The notes: generated from the sequence alone by a model not told the origin. DNA of 64,000 bases from Conyzicola nivalis_A (GCF_040548875.1 NZ_JBEPSJ010000004.1:248001-312000); one strand, 5' to 3'; positions 42,801 through 51,659 are shown, numbered from the stretch's first letter. Numbers and translations are program-made.

Positions 42801-42829
42801 AGAGTAAACCCGTGCGCGGCAAATGTCAC
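42801..42829 (-). promoter_or_regulatory. Promoter of the type IV secretion-like operon
   Basis: On the minus strand, a -35 GTGACA (complement of 42824-42829) and a -10 TACTCT (complement of 42801-42806) are separated by 17 bases. The start point would be near 42794, leaving a leader of about 90 bases before the GTG at 42703. This excludes longer starts for the first gene. Confidence 0.6.
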
Positions 42830-42850
42830 TGGCGAATACTGTGCCGCCGA

Positions 42851-44674
42851 TCAGGGGTAGTTTGCCACCGTGCTCGGGCCGGTCCACTCGGGGCCGACCG
42901 TCGCGCCCGTCGAATTCACGACGTTGCCGATGGTGCCGTTGCCGCCGAGCGAGACCGTCACGAGTCCGTGCAGCCTCACGCCCGGGGCATCAGGAGCCTC
43001 GAATGCACGCGACGCTCTCACCGACGGGTTGGCACTGAAAAAGCAGTAGCTGCCGGCGCCCCACAGCTCGTGTGCGGCGACGTCGTCGCCGACCTTGTAG
43101 GCCGCATAGCCGTCGGAGTCGCCGTCTCGCCACGCCTGCTGGTCGGGAGGGTCGTACGGCATCTCGTTCTGGAAGAAGACCGTTCTGCCGTTCTCGCCGT
43201 TCCACACCACCTGGTGCTTCTGGTAGTGCTCGACGAACAGCCCGGTGGCCACGACGTTCGCGCCGTCGACGACGACGCCGGTGTCGGCGGTGTTGGTCTG
43301 CCAGCCGACCCCGTCGCCGTGGTCGGCCCGCCAGGCCCAGATGTGGTCGACGATGACGTCGGCGCTGTTGACCACGAGGCTGGTGGTCGCCCGACCGGCG
43401 TGGGCGCCGCCGATGCGGAAGAAGACGTCGTGCACGCTGGTCGGGTTGGCCTCGTGCGCGGCGTTCGACCGCTCGTCGCCGATCGTGAGCAGCACGTCGC
43501 TGTTCTCGGTGCCGGCGTCGATGAGGAAGCCGGCGAGGCGCACGCCCCCGACGTCGGCAACCGCCATCGCATCGACGCCGTTCTCGGGAACGAGCGTGGG
43601 AAGGCCGATCCCGAGGACGACCGTGTCGGCCCGGTCGACGCGGATCGTCTCGTCGAGGCGGTACACCCCCGGGGTGAGGAACAGGTGCTTCCCCTCGTCG
43701 AGCGCTGCGTTGATGCGTTCGGCGCCGTCGCCGGGCCTGGCGACGAAGAAGCGATCGATCGAGAGCGACCGGCCGGCTGTCTCGCCGCCCGTCCAGCTCG
43801 CGCCGGCCGAGTCCCACCTCGGGTCGGGCAGGAACACCCGGTACGCGCCGTCGTCGTCGACGTAGAGGAACGGCTTCTCACGCGACACGGGAGTGGCGTC
43901 GAGCACGGTGAACGGCGGGTTCGGGAAGGTCTGCGGCGGCGCGCCGCGCACGCCGGAGAAGACCATGTTCCACGACGACCCGTCCCAGCTTCCGAACTCG
44001 CTGTCGCGCGAGAACCACTGCTGCTGGGAGCCGGATGCCACCCGGCCGTCGATCCTCGAGTCGGCGATATAGCCGCCGCTCGCCCAGCCGGAACCGCTCG
44101 GGTACAGGTCGAGCCCGCCGCGCACGTGCACGCGGCGCATGGGAGCGGCCTGGGCCACCGCCCACCGGTTGACGCCGTCGGCAGGGACGATGGCCAGGTT
44201 CTCGACCGACCGCCAGAAGTTCTGGGTCGCGTTGCCGTCGAACCACTCGGCGTCGACGCGCACCTGGCCGTTGATCGTCACATCGTCGGGCGCCAGCCCC
44301 AGACCGAGCACCGAGGTGTTGAAGCCCACGTCGACCGTCACGTCGTACTCGCCCGGAGCGAACAGCACGGCGTCGCGCCGCTCGCCGAACTGGTTCGTCT
44401 GCTGCGCCGCGAAGATCTCGTCGACGCGTCGCCGGATCGTCTCGCCGTCCATCGACGGGTCGAGAATGGTCACGTTGGGTCCGAAGTCGGGCGGGGCGGA
44501 TGACTCGGGCTCAGGCGTCTCCGAGGGACGCCCCGCGACGACGAGCGCGACGGCCATGACGACGCCGATCAGCACGACGGCGAGCGCCGCGAGCCCGACA
44601 CGGCCGGCTCGATTCGCAACCACGGGCACCACGCTCCTCGACCGTCGGCCTCCCCGGTGAGCCGATTCTGCCAC
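42851..44674 (-). CDS. Secreted right-handed beta-helix protein, glycanase/lyase-like
   Basis: A 607-residue exported protein. A basic N-terminus and one membrane segment (about 25-48) are followed by a Pro/Glu/Ser linker and a long repetitive strand-rich region with pectin-lyase-type coils (FAPGEYDVTVDVGFNTSVLG, SRIDGRV, VVLGIGLPTLV, DVFFRIGG). Tandem beta-helices like these occur in GH55-type exo-beta-1,3-glucanases and uncharacterised actinobacterial secreted proteins. I cannot place a catalytic Glu. It is divergent from the GH3 gene, suggesting joint use in polysaccharide breakdown. GTG start, weak ribosome site. Confidence 0.7.
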   Translation of the reverse strand: MAESAHRGGRRSRSVVPVVANRAGRVGLAALAVVLIGVVMAVALVVAGRPSETPEPESSAPPDFGPNVTILDPSMDGETIRRRVDEIFAAQQTNQFGERRDAVLFAPGEYDVTVDVGFNTSVLGLGLAPDDVTINGQVRVDAEWFDGNATQNFWRSVENLAIVPADGVNRWAVAQAAPMRRVHVRGGLDLYPSGSGWASGGYIADSRIDGRVASGSQQQWFSRDSEFGSWDGSSWNMVFSGVRGAPPQTFPNPPFTVLDATPVSREKPFLYVDDDGAYRVFLPDPRWDSAGASWTGGETAGRSLSIDRFFVARPGDGAERINAALDEGKHLFLTPGVYRLDETIRVDRADTVVLGIGLPTLVPENGVDAMAVADVGGVRLAGFLIDAGTENSDVLLTIGDERSNAAHEANPTSVHDVFFRIGGAHAGRATTSLVVNSADVIVDHIWAWRADHGDGVGWQTNTADTGVVVDGANVVATGLFVEHYQKHQVVWNGENGRTVFFQNEMPYDPPDQQAWRDGDSDGYAAYKVGDDVAAHELWGAGSYCFFSANPSVRASRAFEAPDAPGVRLHGLVTVSLGGNGTIGNVVNSTGATVGPEWTGPSTVANYP

Positions 44675-44723
44675 ACCCGGTCGCGCGCGAGAAGAAGAGC
44701 GTGAAGCACTTTCGCAGATTGCA

Positions 44724-44752
44724 TTGACACCTCTGCGGAGGGAGAGTACGAC
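44724..44752 (+). promoter_or_regulatory. Promoter of the GH3 gene
   Basis: A perfect -35 TTGACA (44724-44729) and a -10 TACGAC (44747-44752) are 17 bases apart. The start point near 44759 gives a leader of about 75 bases to the ATG at 44835, which has GTGGAGGG before it. Confidence 0.6.
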
Positions 44753-44834
44753 AGGGAGGTATCCAAACCGCGCCGATTCATCGGCCCAGGTGGGTGCGAG
44801 CGGTCGCGGGTTCCGTCCTCAATGTGGAGGGCTC

Positions 44835-47540
44835 ATGAAATCTCCAATCCAGTACTCACGCTCGCGGGCCATGGGCGCCCGCGTCGTCGTCGGAGCGGCA
44901 GCCGCCGCTCTCATCATCACCGCTCTGCCGACCACCTCCGCGGCCGCCGTCGTAGTCGACGATCCGTGGATGGACACCTCCCTGAACGGAGACCAACGCG
45001 CGGCCCTGCTGTTGCAGGCGATGACGCTCGAGGAGAAGGTCGAGCTGATGACCGGCGACCAGGGCGAAGCCCCGGCCGCTTTCTACAACGCCCCGATCGA
45101 ACGGCTGGGGATTCCCGAGCTGAGCATGGCCGACGCGACTGCGGGTATCGCGGCACGCGGGTGGTTGTTGCCGGAGACGGCAGACACCGCGACGGCCATG
45201 CCCGCGAACCTGGCGCTCGCCGCGACCTGGGACCCGCAGCGGGCCCGCGACTACGCGGGGGTGGTGGGAGACGAAGCACGACAGACCGGACACGAGCTGC
45301 TGCTCGGCCCCAACTCCGACCCTACCCGCAATCCGTTCTGGGGCCGCCAGGCCGAGTCGGCCAGCGAAGACCCGGAGCTCAACTCGGCCATGGTCGTGCC
45401 CTTCGTACAGTCGGTTCAGGAGCGCGGCGTGATCGCCAACCTGAAGCACTACGCCGCGTACACCCAGGAGACGTTCCGCGGAACCGGTCAGAACGTGATC
45501 ACCGATGAGCGCACCCTGCGCGAGGTGCACACCGCCGCGTACGAGGCCGCGATCCGCGACGCCGATCTCGGCTCCGTGATGTGCGCCTTCAACAAGGTCA
45601 ACGGGGTCTACGCGTGCGAGAGTCCGCTCCTGCTCGACGAGATATTGCGCCAGCAGCTGGGCTTCGAAGGCTTCGTGCTGACCGACTTCGGCGCCAGTCA
45701 CTCCACCGAGGGCTCGATCGAGGCGGGCCTCGACATGGAGACCGGACTCGACATCTTCTACGGCGACGCGCTGCTGGCCGCGGTGCAGGAGGGCCGGGTC
45801 TCCGAAGACCTGGTCGACCGGTCGGTGCTGAGGATCCTGCGCACGATGTTCACGTTCGGCATCTTCGACAACGACTACACACCCACGGCGATCCCCGTCG
45901 CCGAAAACGGTGCAATAGCTCGCGAGGTCGAAGAGGACGCGATCACCCTCCTCAAGAACGACGACCAGGCCCTGCCGCTCAACGCGGAGGAGGTGGACTC
46001 GATCGCCGTCATCGGCGCCGACGCGACCATCCCCGGCGCGCTCGGCGGTTCGGCATACGTGCTGCCGACCTACGAGGTCTCGCTGCTCGACGCCATGCGG
46101 GCCAGAGGCCGTGAGATCGGCGCGGAGGTGCGTTACGAGCAGGGCAACGACCCGGTTCACGGCGCGACGATGATCGAGCCGGCCGACATGACGGCGATCC
46201 CGTCGTCGGTGCTGCGGCCCGAGCGTGGGATCGGTGACGGCCTGACCGCCCGGTACTTCCCGAACGCCGACTGGAGCGGAGCCGTCGGGCTCACCCGCAA
46301 CGAGGGGCAGGTGCTCTACGACACCGGATTCACCGCCTCCCCCGCGTTCGCGAACCTGATCGCGTTCCAGACGCCGCCGACTCCGATCCTCGCCGGCCTG
46401 AGTCCGGCGGGCACCGGCGACCAGTCGGTGCGCTACACCGGCTCGCTTGTCGCGCCGAGCACTGGCAGCTACACGCTCGGAGGCACCGGCTGGGGCGACG
46501 CGCGCGTCTGGCTCGACGACCAGCTGGTCGTAGAGATGGTCGGACAGGACGGACGCCAGGATGTGCGCTCTGCGCCACTGGAGCTCCAAGCGGGACAGGA
46601 GTACAGCCTCCGGGTCGAGTACTCGCAGAATCATCCGCTGGTCCCCCTCCAGCCCGGCACGTTCCTGCTGGAGTGGTCTACGCCGGAAGACTCGGTCCCC
46701 CCGTCGGTGCGCGAGGCGGCGCAGGCCGCCGAGAGCTCCGACGTCGCCGTCGTGTACGTGCGCACGTACGAGGGCGAGGAGCGTGACCGTGTCTCCCTGA
46801 AGCTGCCGCAGAACGCCGATCAGCTGATCCGCGAGGTCAGGGCGGCCAACCCGAACACCATCGTGGTGCTCGCCAGCGGAGGGGCGGTGACGATGCCCTG
46901 GCTCGACCAGGTGCCGTCGGTGCTGCAGAGCTACTACGGCGGCCAGGAGGAGGGCAACGCCCTCGCCTCGATCCTGTTCGGCGACGAGGACCCGTCCGGA
47001 CACCTCCCGGTGTCGTACCCGCAGAGCGAGGACCAGTTGCCTCCCGGCGTGCTGAACCCGTGGCTCGACGACATCGACGTGGAGTTCACCGAGGGAGTCA
47101 ACGTCGGCTACCGCGGCTACCTCGCCGGCAACGTCGATCCGCTGTTCGCGTTCGGCCACGGCCTGTCGTACACCGACTTCTCGATGGACAGGCTGCGGGT
47201 GGGCAACAACATCCGCGTGACCGGGGGCGACGACACCGTCGACGTACGGGTGCGGCTGTCCAACACCGGCGACCGCGACGGCACCGAGGTCGTGCAGGTC
47301 TACCTGGGCCCGCTACCCGGCAACGTCGGTTCACCGCCGCTGAAGCTCGCGGGCTTCGCGAAGGTCGACCTGGGCGCCGGCGACCGCCAGCAGGTGAGGA
47401 TCACGCTCGACCGGCGTGACTTCTCGTACTGGGACGCCGAGGCGAACGAGTGGGTCGTGCCCACGGGTCAGGTCGCCGTCTACGTCGGACGTTCCGCCGT
47501 CGACGTCGAACTGGCCGGGGCGGTGCGGGTGAGGAACTGA
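44835..47540 (+). CDS. Secreted GH3-family beta-glycosidase with PA14 insert
   Basis: A 901-residue enzyme. A 37-residue signal peptide ends near TTSAAAVVV. The catalytic (beta/alpha) domain follows, with nucleophile Asp284 in LTDFGASHS (usually SDW) and the KHYAAYTQE substrate motif. A PA14 sugar-binding domain (about 465-615, GLTARYFP to TFLLEW) is inserted in the second GH3 domain, and an Fn3-like C-terminus ends the chain. This layout is typical of beta-glucosidases/xylosidases with narrow pockets. No cell-wall anchor is seen, so it is probably released. Confidence 0.88.
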   Translation: MKSPIQYSRSRAMGARVVVGAAAAALIITALPTTSAAAVVVDDPWMDTSLNGDQRAALLLQAMTLEEKVELMTGDQGEAPAAFYNAPIERLGIPELSMADATAGIAARGWLLPETADTATAMPANLALAATWDPQRARDYAGVVGDEARQTGHELLLGPNSDPTRNPFWGRQAESASEDPELNSAMVVPFVQSVQERGVIANLKHYAAYTQETFRGTGQNVITDERTLREVHTAAYEAAIRDADLGSVMCAFNKVNGVYACESPLLLDEILRQQLGFEGFVLTDFGASHSTEGSIEAGLDMETGLDIFYGDALLAAVQEGRVSEDLVDRSVLRILRTMFTFGIFDNDYTPTAIPVAENGAIAREVEEDAITLLKNDDQALPLNAEEVDSIAVIGADATIPGALGGSAYVLPTYEVSLLDAMRARGREIGAEVRYEQGNDPVHGATMIEPADMTAIPSSVLRPERGIGDGLTARYFPNADWSGAVGLTRNEGQVLYDTGFTASPAFANLIAFQTPPTPILAGLSPAGTGDQSVRYTGSLVAPSTGSYTLGGTGWGDARVWLDDQLVVEMVGQDGRQDVRSAPLELQAGQEYSLRVEYSQNHPLVPLQPGTFLLEWSTPEDSVPPSVREAAQAAESSDVAVVYVRTYEGEERDRVSLKLPQNADQLIREVRAANPNTIVVLASGGAVTMPWLDQVPSVLQSYYGGQEEGNALASILFGDEDPSGHLPVSYPQSEDQLPPGVLNPWLDDIDVEFTEGVNVGYRGYLAGNVDPLFAFGHGLSYTDFSMDRLRVGNNIRVTGGDDTVDVRVRLSNTGDRDGTEVVQVYLGPLPGNVGSPPLKLAGFAKVDLGAGDRQQVRITLDRRDFSYWDAEANEWVVPTGQVAVYVGRSAVDVELAGAVRVRN

Positions 47541-47560
47541 CCCGCCGACCGGCCGCATGC

Positions 47561-47602
47561 CGCCGCCGCCCATCGTCTCGTCCGGGACGGTGGGCGGCGG
47601 CG
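47561..47602. terminator. Bidirectional terminator between GH3 and the kyn operon
   Basis: A 17-bp stem, interrupted by one G-U pair, encloses an eight-base loop (47578-47585). Arms run CGCCGCCGCCCATCGTC and its complement. It lies between the converging stops of the GH3 gene (47540) and the PaaX-type gene (47611), so it can end both transcripts. A U-tract is absent on both sides. Confidence 0.65.
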
Positions 47603-47610
47603 TGCGTGCG

Positions 47611-48459
47611 CTACGCGGCCGTCCGCACGAACTGCCAGCCGGCGTCGGCGTACCGGCCGGAGATGGCGGCGAAGATGCCCGCGCTCCGGGCTCCCGGCCA
47701 GTCGGCCGGGAGGAGGTCGAGCGGCAGGCCCGGGTCGAGATACGGGATGCTGCGCCAGCTGTCGACCCCGCGGATGTACCGGGCGAAAGCCACCCCCGGC
47801 GCGACCGCGTCGTCGGCCACCGTGTCGTCCGCCACCGAGGCCGACGCCTCCGCGATGAACCCGCGGTGCAGCTCCTCGAGCGCGGCCAGATCCCACCATC
47901 CGGCCACGGCGGTACGCAGGTCGCCCGCGACTCTCGGCCGTCCTGCCGTGAACAGGGTGACGTAGCCGCGGGCGCCCACCTCGTCGACGATGTCCTCGAC
48001 CTCGTCGGAGAGGAAGCCGGGACAGATCCACAGGGCCGGGGTCACGATTCCGGCACCGATCCAGTGCAGGCGACGGCGCAGCTGATGGCGCAGCGGTCGC
48101 TGATGCTCGGGCACCGAGAACGAGATCAGACACCACGGGTCATCCGCCCCCATGTTGCGCGGGGAGAAGATGCGCCGGTCGCCCTTCTGCAGCATCTCGG
48201 CAGCACCCTCTCCCAGCGCGTAGCCGGTGGCGCCGTCGACGGCGCGGGAGACGAGGAGGCCCTTCTTCTTCATGCGTGCCAGCGCGGTGCGGGTAGCCGG
48301 CTCCGGCACGTCGAGCGCCTGCATCAGCGCGATGAGCCGGGCGGTCGACATCCAGCCGTCTACCCGGCGGAAGTAGAGTCCGACGATCGTGCGCAACAGC
48401 GACGTGGCGCTCCCCGGCCGGGGGTCCATGTCGTCGAGCACGACGGGGATGGCGCTCAC
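47611..48459 (-). CDS. PaaX-family transcription regulator
   Basis: A 282-residue regulator. An N-terminal winged helix (about 20-85, LLRTIVGLYFRRVDGWMSTARLIALMQALDVPEPATRTALARMKKKGLL) is followed by the PaaX middle domain (WCLISFSVPEHQRPLRHQLRRRLHWIGAG-type block) and the C-terminal SWRSIPYLDPGLPLDLLPADWPG motif, all in family order. PaaX proteins are usually repressors that respond to aryl-CoA esters. Here it is the last gene of a kynurenine operon, so it probably controls tryptophan breakdown. GTG start overlaps kynU stop (GTGA). Confidence 0.85.
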   Translation of the reverse strand: MSAIPVVLDDMDPRPGSATSLLRTIVGLYFRRVDGWMSTARLIALMQALDVPEPATRTALARMKKKGLLVSRAVDGATGYALGEGAAEMLQKGDRRIFSPRNMGADDPWCLISFSVPEHQRPLRHQLRRRLHWIGAGIVTPALWICPGFLSDEVEDIVDEVGARGYVTLFTAGRPRVAGDLRTAVAGWWDLAALEELHRGFIAEASASVADDTVADDAVAPGVAFARYIRGVDSWRSIPYLDPGLPLDLLPADWPGARSAGIFAAISGRYADAGWQFVRTAA

Positions 48460-49676
48460 CGCGAGTGCGGTAGGGCGCCGGCGATCGCCTCGACGGCCGC
48501 GCGGACCTCGGCGAACGTCGTGCTCAGCGGCGACAAGCCGAGGCGGATGCCGTCGGGGTTGCGGAAGTCGGGGATGACGTCATCCTTCCACAGCCGCGCG
48601 GTGACGGCCTTGAAACTCGGGTGGCTGATCGTGACGTGGCTGCCCCTGAACTGGTGCTCGCGGGGCGTGGCGGTGACGACGCCCAGCGGTGCGAGGTACT
48701 CGTCGACGAGGGCGAAGGCGTAGTCGGTGAGCTCGAAGGACTTGCGGCGGATCGCGTCGATGCCGGCCTCGTCGATGAGGTCGAGCATGTCCTGCATGGC
48801 GAGCATGCCGACGACGGGCGGCGTGCCGCTGATGTAGCGGCGCATGCCTACAGCAGGGGCGAATTCGCCGCCCATCGCGAAGACGTCACCCGCGCCCATC
48901 CATCCCCAGATCGGCTGCGTGAGCCGGGCCTGCAGCCGCTCGGCCACGTAGCCGAACGCCGGGGAGCCGGGTCCGCCGTTGAGGTACTTGTAGGTGCAGC
49001 CCACGGCGATGTCGACGCCCCAGGCGTCGAGCCGGGTGGGGATGACGCCGGCGGAGTGGCAGAGGTCCCACAGCACGAGGGCGCCTGCCTCGTGCACGGC
49101 CCGCGTGATGCCCTCCATGTCGGCGAGGTAGCCGGAACGGTACGACACGTGGCTGAGCACCACGAGGGCCGTGTTCGGACCGGTCGCCTCGCGCACCTGC
49201 GCCTCGGTGACGCCGCGGGCGGTGTCGGGCGAGATCCAGCGGATGGTGAGGCCGCGTTCGGCGGCGATGCCCTGGGCGATGTAGCGGTCGGTCGGAAAGT
49301 TGTCGTCGTCGAGCACGATCTCGGTGCGGCCCGGGTTCGCGTCGATGCCCGCGCGCATCAGCTTGTAGAGCATGACCGTGGTGGAGTCGGCCACGACGGT
49401 CTGGCCCGCGGCGGCGCCGAGCGTGCTGAAACCGATGCGGTCGCCGAGCCGCAGCGGCAGGTCCATCCACTGCTCGTCCCACGACCGGATAAGGCGGTTG
49501 CCCCAGTCGTGGGCGAGGAACGACGCGAACCGTTCGCCGGTCACGGTGAGCGGACGGCCGAGGGAGTTGCCGTCGAGGTAGGCGGCGACCTCGCTCCCTG
49601 CCACGAACCGGTCGGTGTACGCGCGCAGCGGGTCGCGGTCGTCGAGCTCTGCTGCCGAAGGGATGGCGGTGGTCAT
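48456..49676 (-). CDS. kynU: Kynureninase
   Basis: A 406-residue PLP enzyme that splits L-kynurenine into anthranilate and L-alanine. The PLP lysine is Lys230 in CTYKYLNGGPGSPAF; the typical YLDGNSLGRP, WDLCHSAG and PPVVGMLAMQ segments are conserved. It overlaps the amidohydrolase and PaaX genes by four bases each. No gene for 3-hydroxylation of kynurenine or for anthranilate use is in the window, so the fate of anthranilate is open. Confidence 0.92.
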   Translation of the reverse strand: MTTAIPSAAELDDRDPLRAYTDRFVAGSEVAAYLDGNSLGRPLTVTGERFASFLAHDWGNRLIRSWDEQWMDLPLRLGDRIGFSTLGAAAGQTVVADSTTVMLYKLMRAGIDANPGRTEIVLDDDNFPTDRYIAQGIAAERGLTIRWISPDTARGVTEAQVREATGPNTALVVLSHVSYRSGYLADMEGITRAVHEAGALVLWDLCHSAGVIPTRLDAWGVDIAVGCTYKYLNGGPGSPAFGYVAERLQARLTQPIWGWMGAGDVFAMGGEFAPAVGMRRYISGTPPVVGMLAMQDMLDLIDEAGIDAIRRKSFELTDYAFALVDEYLAPLGVVTATPREHQFRGSHVTISHPSFKAVTARLWKDDVIPDFRNPDGIRLGLSPLSTTFAEVRAAVEAIAGALPHSR

Positions 49677-50704
49677 GCGAAGGTCTCCTCGAGTCGGTCG
49701 ACGGCGACGACGGAGGCCGTGCCGAGCCATCGGGCCAGGTCGGCCCGATCGGTGGGGATGGCGCCGGGGATCCACGAGACGCGGGTCTCCCGGGCGAGGG
49801 GCGTGTGGGTGAGCGCCGAGATCACGGCACCCGGTGCGAGGCCGGCGTCGGACAGGGCGTCGAGCTCGCGCCGGTTGATGCCGACAGGCAGCGGGCCGTT
49901 GCCCATGTCTGTGCCGTACAGCACACGGCCGCCGAGAGCGGAGAAGCGTGCGACGTTGTCGAGGGCGATCTCGAAGGCGGCGGTGCGCTCTCCCCAGCCG
50001 TGGATGTCGAGGGTGCTGATCCAGGCGCAGGTCTCGGACATGGACCGGAGGTCGTCGTCGTCGAGGCGTTCGGTGAAGGGCGCGTGCGCGAGCGCGTCTG
50101 CTCCCGCACGCACGGCGCGTGCGACCTGCCCCTGACCCTCCGCGTGCGCGACGACCCTCAGACCCGCCGCGTGGGCGAGCCGCACGACGCCACCGAGCAG
50201 ACCGTCGGACCAGACCGGGCCGGCGACGCTGTTCAGGGCGATCTTGATCCGGGAGGCGCCTGCCGTGCGCATCTCGCTTATCGCCGACGCGGCATCCGCC
50301 TCGTTCGCGACCTCACGGCTCCACCCGGGCGGCGCCCACGGCCTGTCGATCGGGTAGCCGCCGAGCGCGGTCAGCATGGCGCCGGCGAACTCGACCTCGA
50401 CGCCGCGGCCGTCGGCACCGTTCTCACGTGCGGCGGCCGCCTCGGCCGTGGTGAACCCGAGGTCGACGACGCGTGCAATCCCGTTGCCCGCGAGCGGGGC
50501 GGGGTCGACGAGGCCGAGGTGCACGTGGTGGTCGGTGAATCCGGGCAGCAGCACGCCGGGAACGTGGGCGGCGGCTTTCGCACGGTCGCTGGCGGATGCC
50601 TCCCGCCGCAGCTCGAGGCCGTGCGGCGTCAGCGCGAAGGTCGCGGGTCCGGTCCATCCGTCGACCCACGCCTCGTCGGCCGTCACGAGCACGGCGGCGC
50701 TCAC
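49673..50704 (-). CDS. Amidohydrolase-superfamily protein, candidate kynurenine formamidase
   Basis: A 343-residue metal-dependent hydrolase. The HxH metal motif is at His60-His62 (DHHVH), followed by a Lys-containing strand (SRIKIALNS), a metal His in VVAHAEGQG and the final Asp in LYGTDMGNGP. These are the metal residues of imidazolonepropionase/dihydroorotase-like enzymes. It lies between kynA and kynU and overlaps both by four bases, in the place where the N-formylkynurenine formamidase is needed. The typical KynB (H-x-G-T-H-x-D) and alpha/beta-hydrolase formamidases are absent. The assignment is inference from context. Confidence 0.72.
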   Translation of the reverse strand: MSAAVLVTADEAWVDGWTGPATFALTPHGLELRREASASDRAKAAAHVPGVLLPGFTDHHVHLGLVDPAPLAGNGIARVVDLGFTTAEAAAARENGADGRGVEVEFAGAMLTALGGYPIDRPWAPPGWSREVANEADAASAISEMRTAGASRIKIALNSVAGPVWSDGLLGGVVRLAHAAGLRVVAHAEGQGQVARAVRAGADALAHAPFTERLDDDDLRSMSETCAWISTLDIHGWGERTAAFEIALDNVARFSALGGRVLYGTDMGNGPLPVGINRRELDALSDAGLAPGAVISALTHTPLARETRVSWIPGAIPTDRADLARWLGTASVVAVDRLEETFA

Positions 50705-51555
50705 GCCCCGATCTCCGTCCTGACGGCGAACAGCTCGGGGAAGAAGGTGAGGCCGAGCGCGCGCTGCAGGAAGTCGACGCCCGACGATCCCCCGGTCCCC
50801 GTCTTCATGCCGATGGTGCGCTGCACGGTGCGCAGGTGCCGGAAGCGCCAGAACTGGAAGTTGTCTTCGAGGTCTACGAGCTCCTCGCAGGCCTCGTAGA
50901 CGCGCCAATTGTCGTCGTTCGACTCGTAGATGCCGGTGAACACGGGCACCAGCTCGGGCGTGAAGGTCCACGCCTTCGTGACGTCGCGCTCGAGGACCGC
51001 CGTGGGGATGGCGTAGCCGGCCCGGGCGAGGTACCGCAGGAACTCGTCGTACAGGGTCGGCTCGTCGAGCAGGGCGCGCAGGTCGGCCTGCGCCGCCGGG
51101 TCGCTCGCGAACACCGAGAGCATCTTCTCGTTCTTGTTGCCGAGGATGAACTCGACCGCGCGGTACTGGTGCGACTGGAACCCGGAGGAGTTGGCGAGGA
51201 AGTCGCGGAACTGCGAGTACTCGGTCGGGGTGAGGGTGGCGAGAACCGACCACTGCTGGGTCATCGTCTCCTGGATGTGCTTGACCCGTGCGATGCGCTT
51301 GAGTGCGGTGCCGATGTCGTCGGCGCGCAGCAGGTCGCGCGCGGAGCGCAGCTCGTGCAGCAGCAGCTTGATCCACAGCTCGCTCGTCTGGTGCTGGATG
51401 ATGAACAGCATCTCGTCGTGGTGCTCGGGCTCGCTCACCGGGCGTTGCAATGCCAGGAGCTCGTCGAGCGCCAGATAGGAGCCGTAGCTCATCCTCTTCG
51501 AGAAGTCCGTGACGATGTCGGATTCAAGCTCGCGGGTGTTGTCGTCGGCGCTCAT
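50701..51555 (-). CDS. kynA: Tryptophan 2,3-dioxygenase
   Basis: A 284-residue heme dioxygenase that opens the indole ring of L-tryptophan to N-formylkynurenine. The start MSYGSYLALDELLALQ, the distal-pocket EMLFIIQHQTSELWIKLLLHEL, SSGFQSHQYRAVEF and the proximal heme ligand His240 in FRHLRTVQRTIG are all present. It is the first gene of the operon. The 28-bp dyad at 51569-51596 just upstream is a likely regulator site. Its GTGA overlap with the amidohydrolase couples translation. Confidence 0.93.
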   Translation of the reverse strand: MSADDNTRELESDIVTDFSKRMSYGSYLALDELLALQRPVSEPEHHDEMLFIIQHQTSELWIKLLLHELRSARDLLRADDIGTALKRIARVKHIQETMTQQWSVLATLTPTEYSQFRDFLANSSGFQSHQYRAVEFILGNKNEKMLSVFASDPAAQADLRALLDEPTLYDEFLRYLARAGYAIPTAVLERDVTKAWTFTPELVPVFTGIYESNDDNWRVYEACEELVDLEDNFQFWRFRHLRTVQRTIGMKTGTGGSSGVDFLQRALGLTFFPELFAVRTEIGA

Positions 51556-51568
51556 GGACTCAACATAT

Positions 51569-51596
51569 CAAAATCTTGACGCCCGTCACGATTTTG
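51569..51596. promoter_or_regulatory. 28-bp dyad in front of the kyn operon, likely PaaX-family operator
   Basis: Half-sites CAAAATC-T-TGACG and CGTCA-C-GATTTTG are mirror images around a CC centre, with a single mismatch pair. The site begins 14 bases upstream of the kynA ATG, where it would overlap the promoter or start point. The only regulator in the operon is the PaaX-type protein. The site is AT-rich within an otherwise GC-rich region. Confidence 0.6.
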
Positions 51597-51609
51597 TTTG
51601 CCGCAACGG

Positions 51610-51643
51610 CGACGGCCGGGGCCCCGTGGGGCCCCGGCCGTCG
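51610..51643 (-). terminator. Strong hairpin after the Mn-catalase gene
   Basis: A perfect 16-bp stem (core CGGCCGGGGCCCC and its complement) with a two-base GT centre, 16 bases beyond the catalase stop. It is very GC-rich and probably terminates the catalase message before the kyn promoter. It has no U-tract, as is common in actinobacteria. Confidence 0.65.
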
Positions 51644-51659
51644 GGATTCGACGTGCGCG

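Noticed and set aside
42704..42829. Longer N-terminus for the VirB2-like protein
   Set aside because: The extra codons would overlap the promoter boxes at 42801-42829, and AGGAGG supports the GTG at 42703.
50705..51376. N-terminal extension of the amidohydrolase over kynA
   Set aside because: It reads through kynA in another frame with low-complexity Arg/Ala sequence; the GTG at 50704 gives the expected start and a GTGA overlap.
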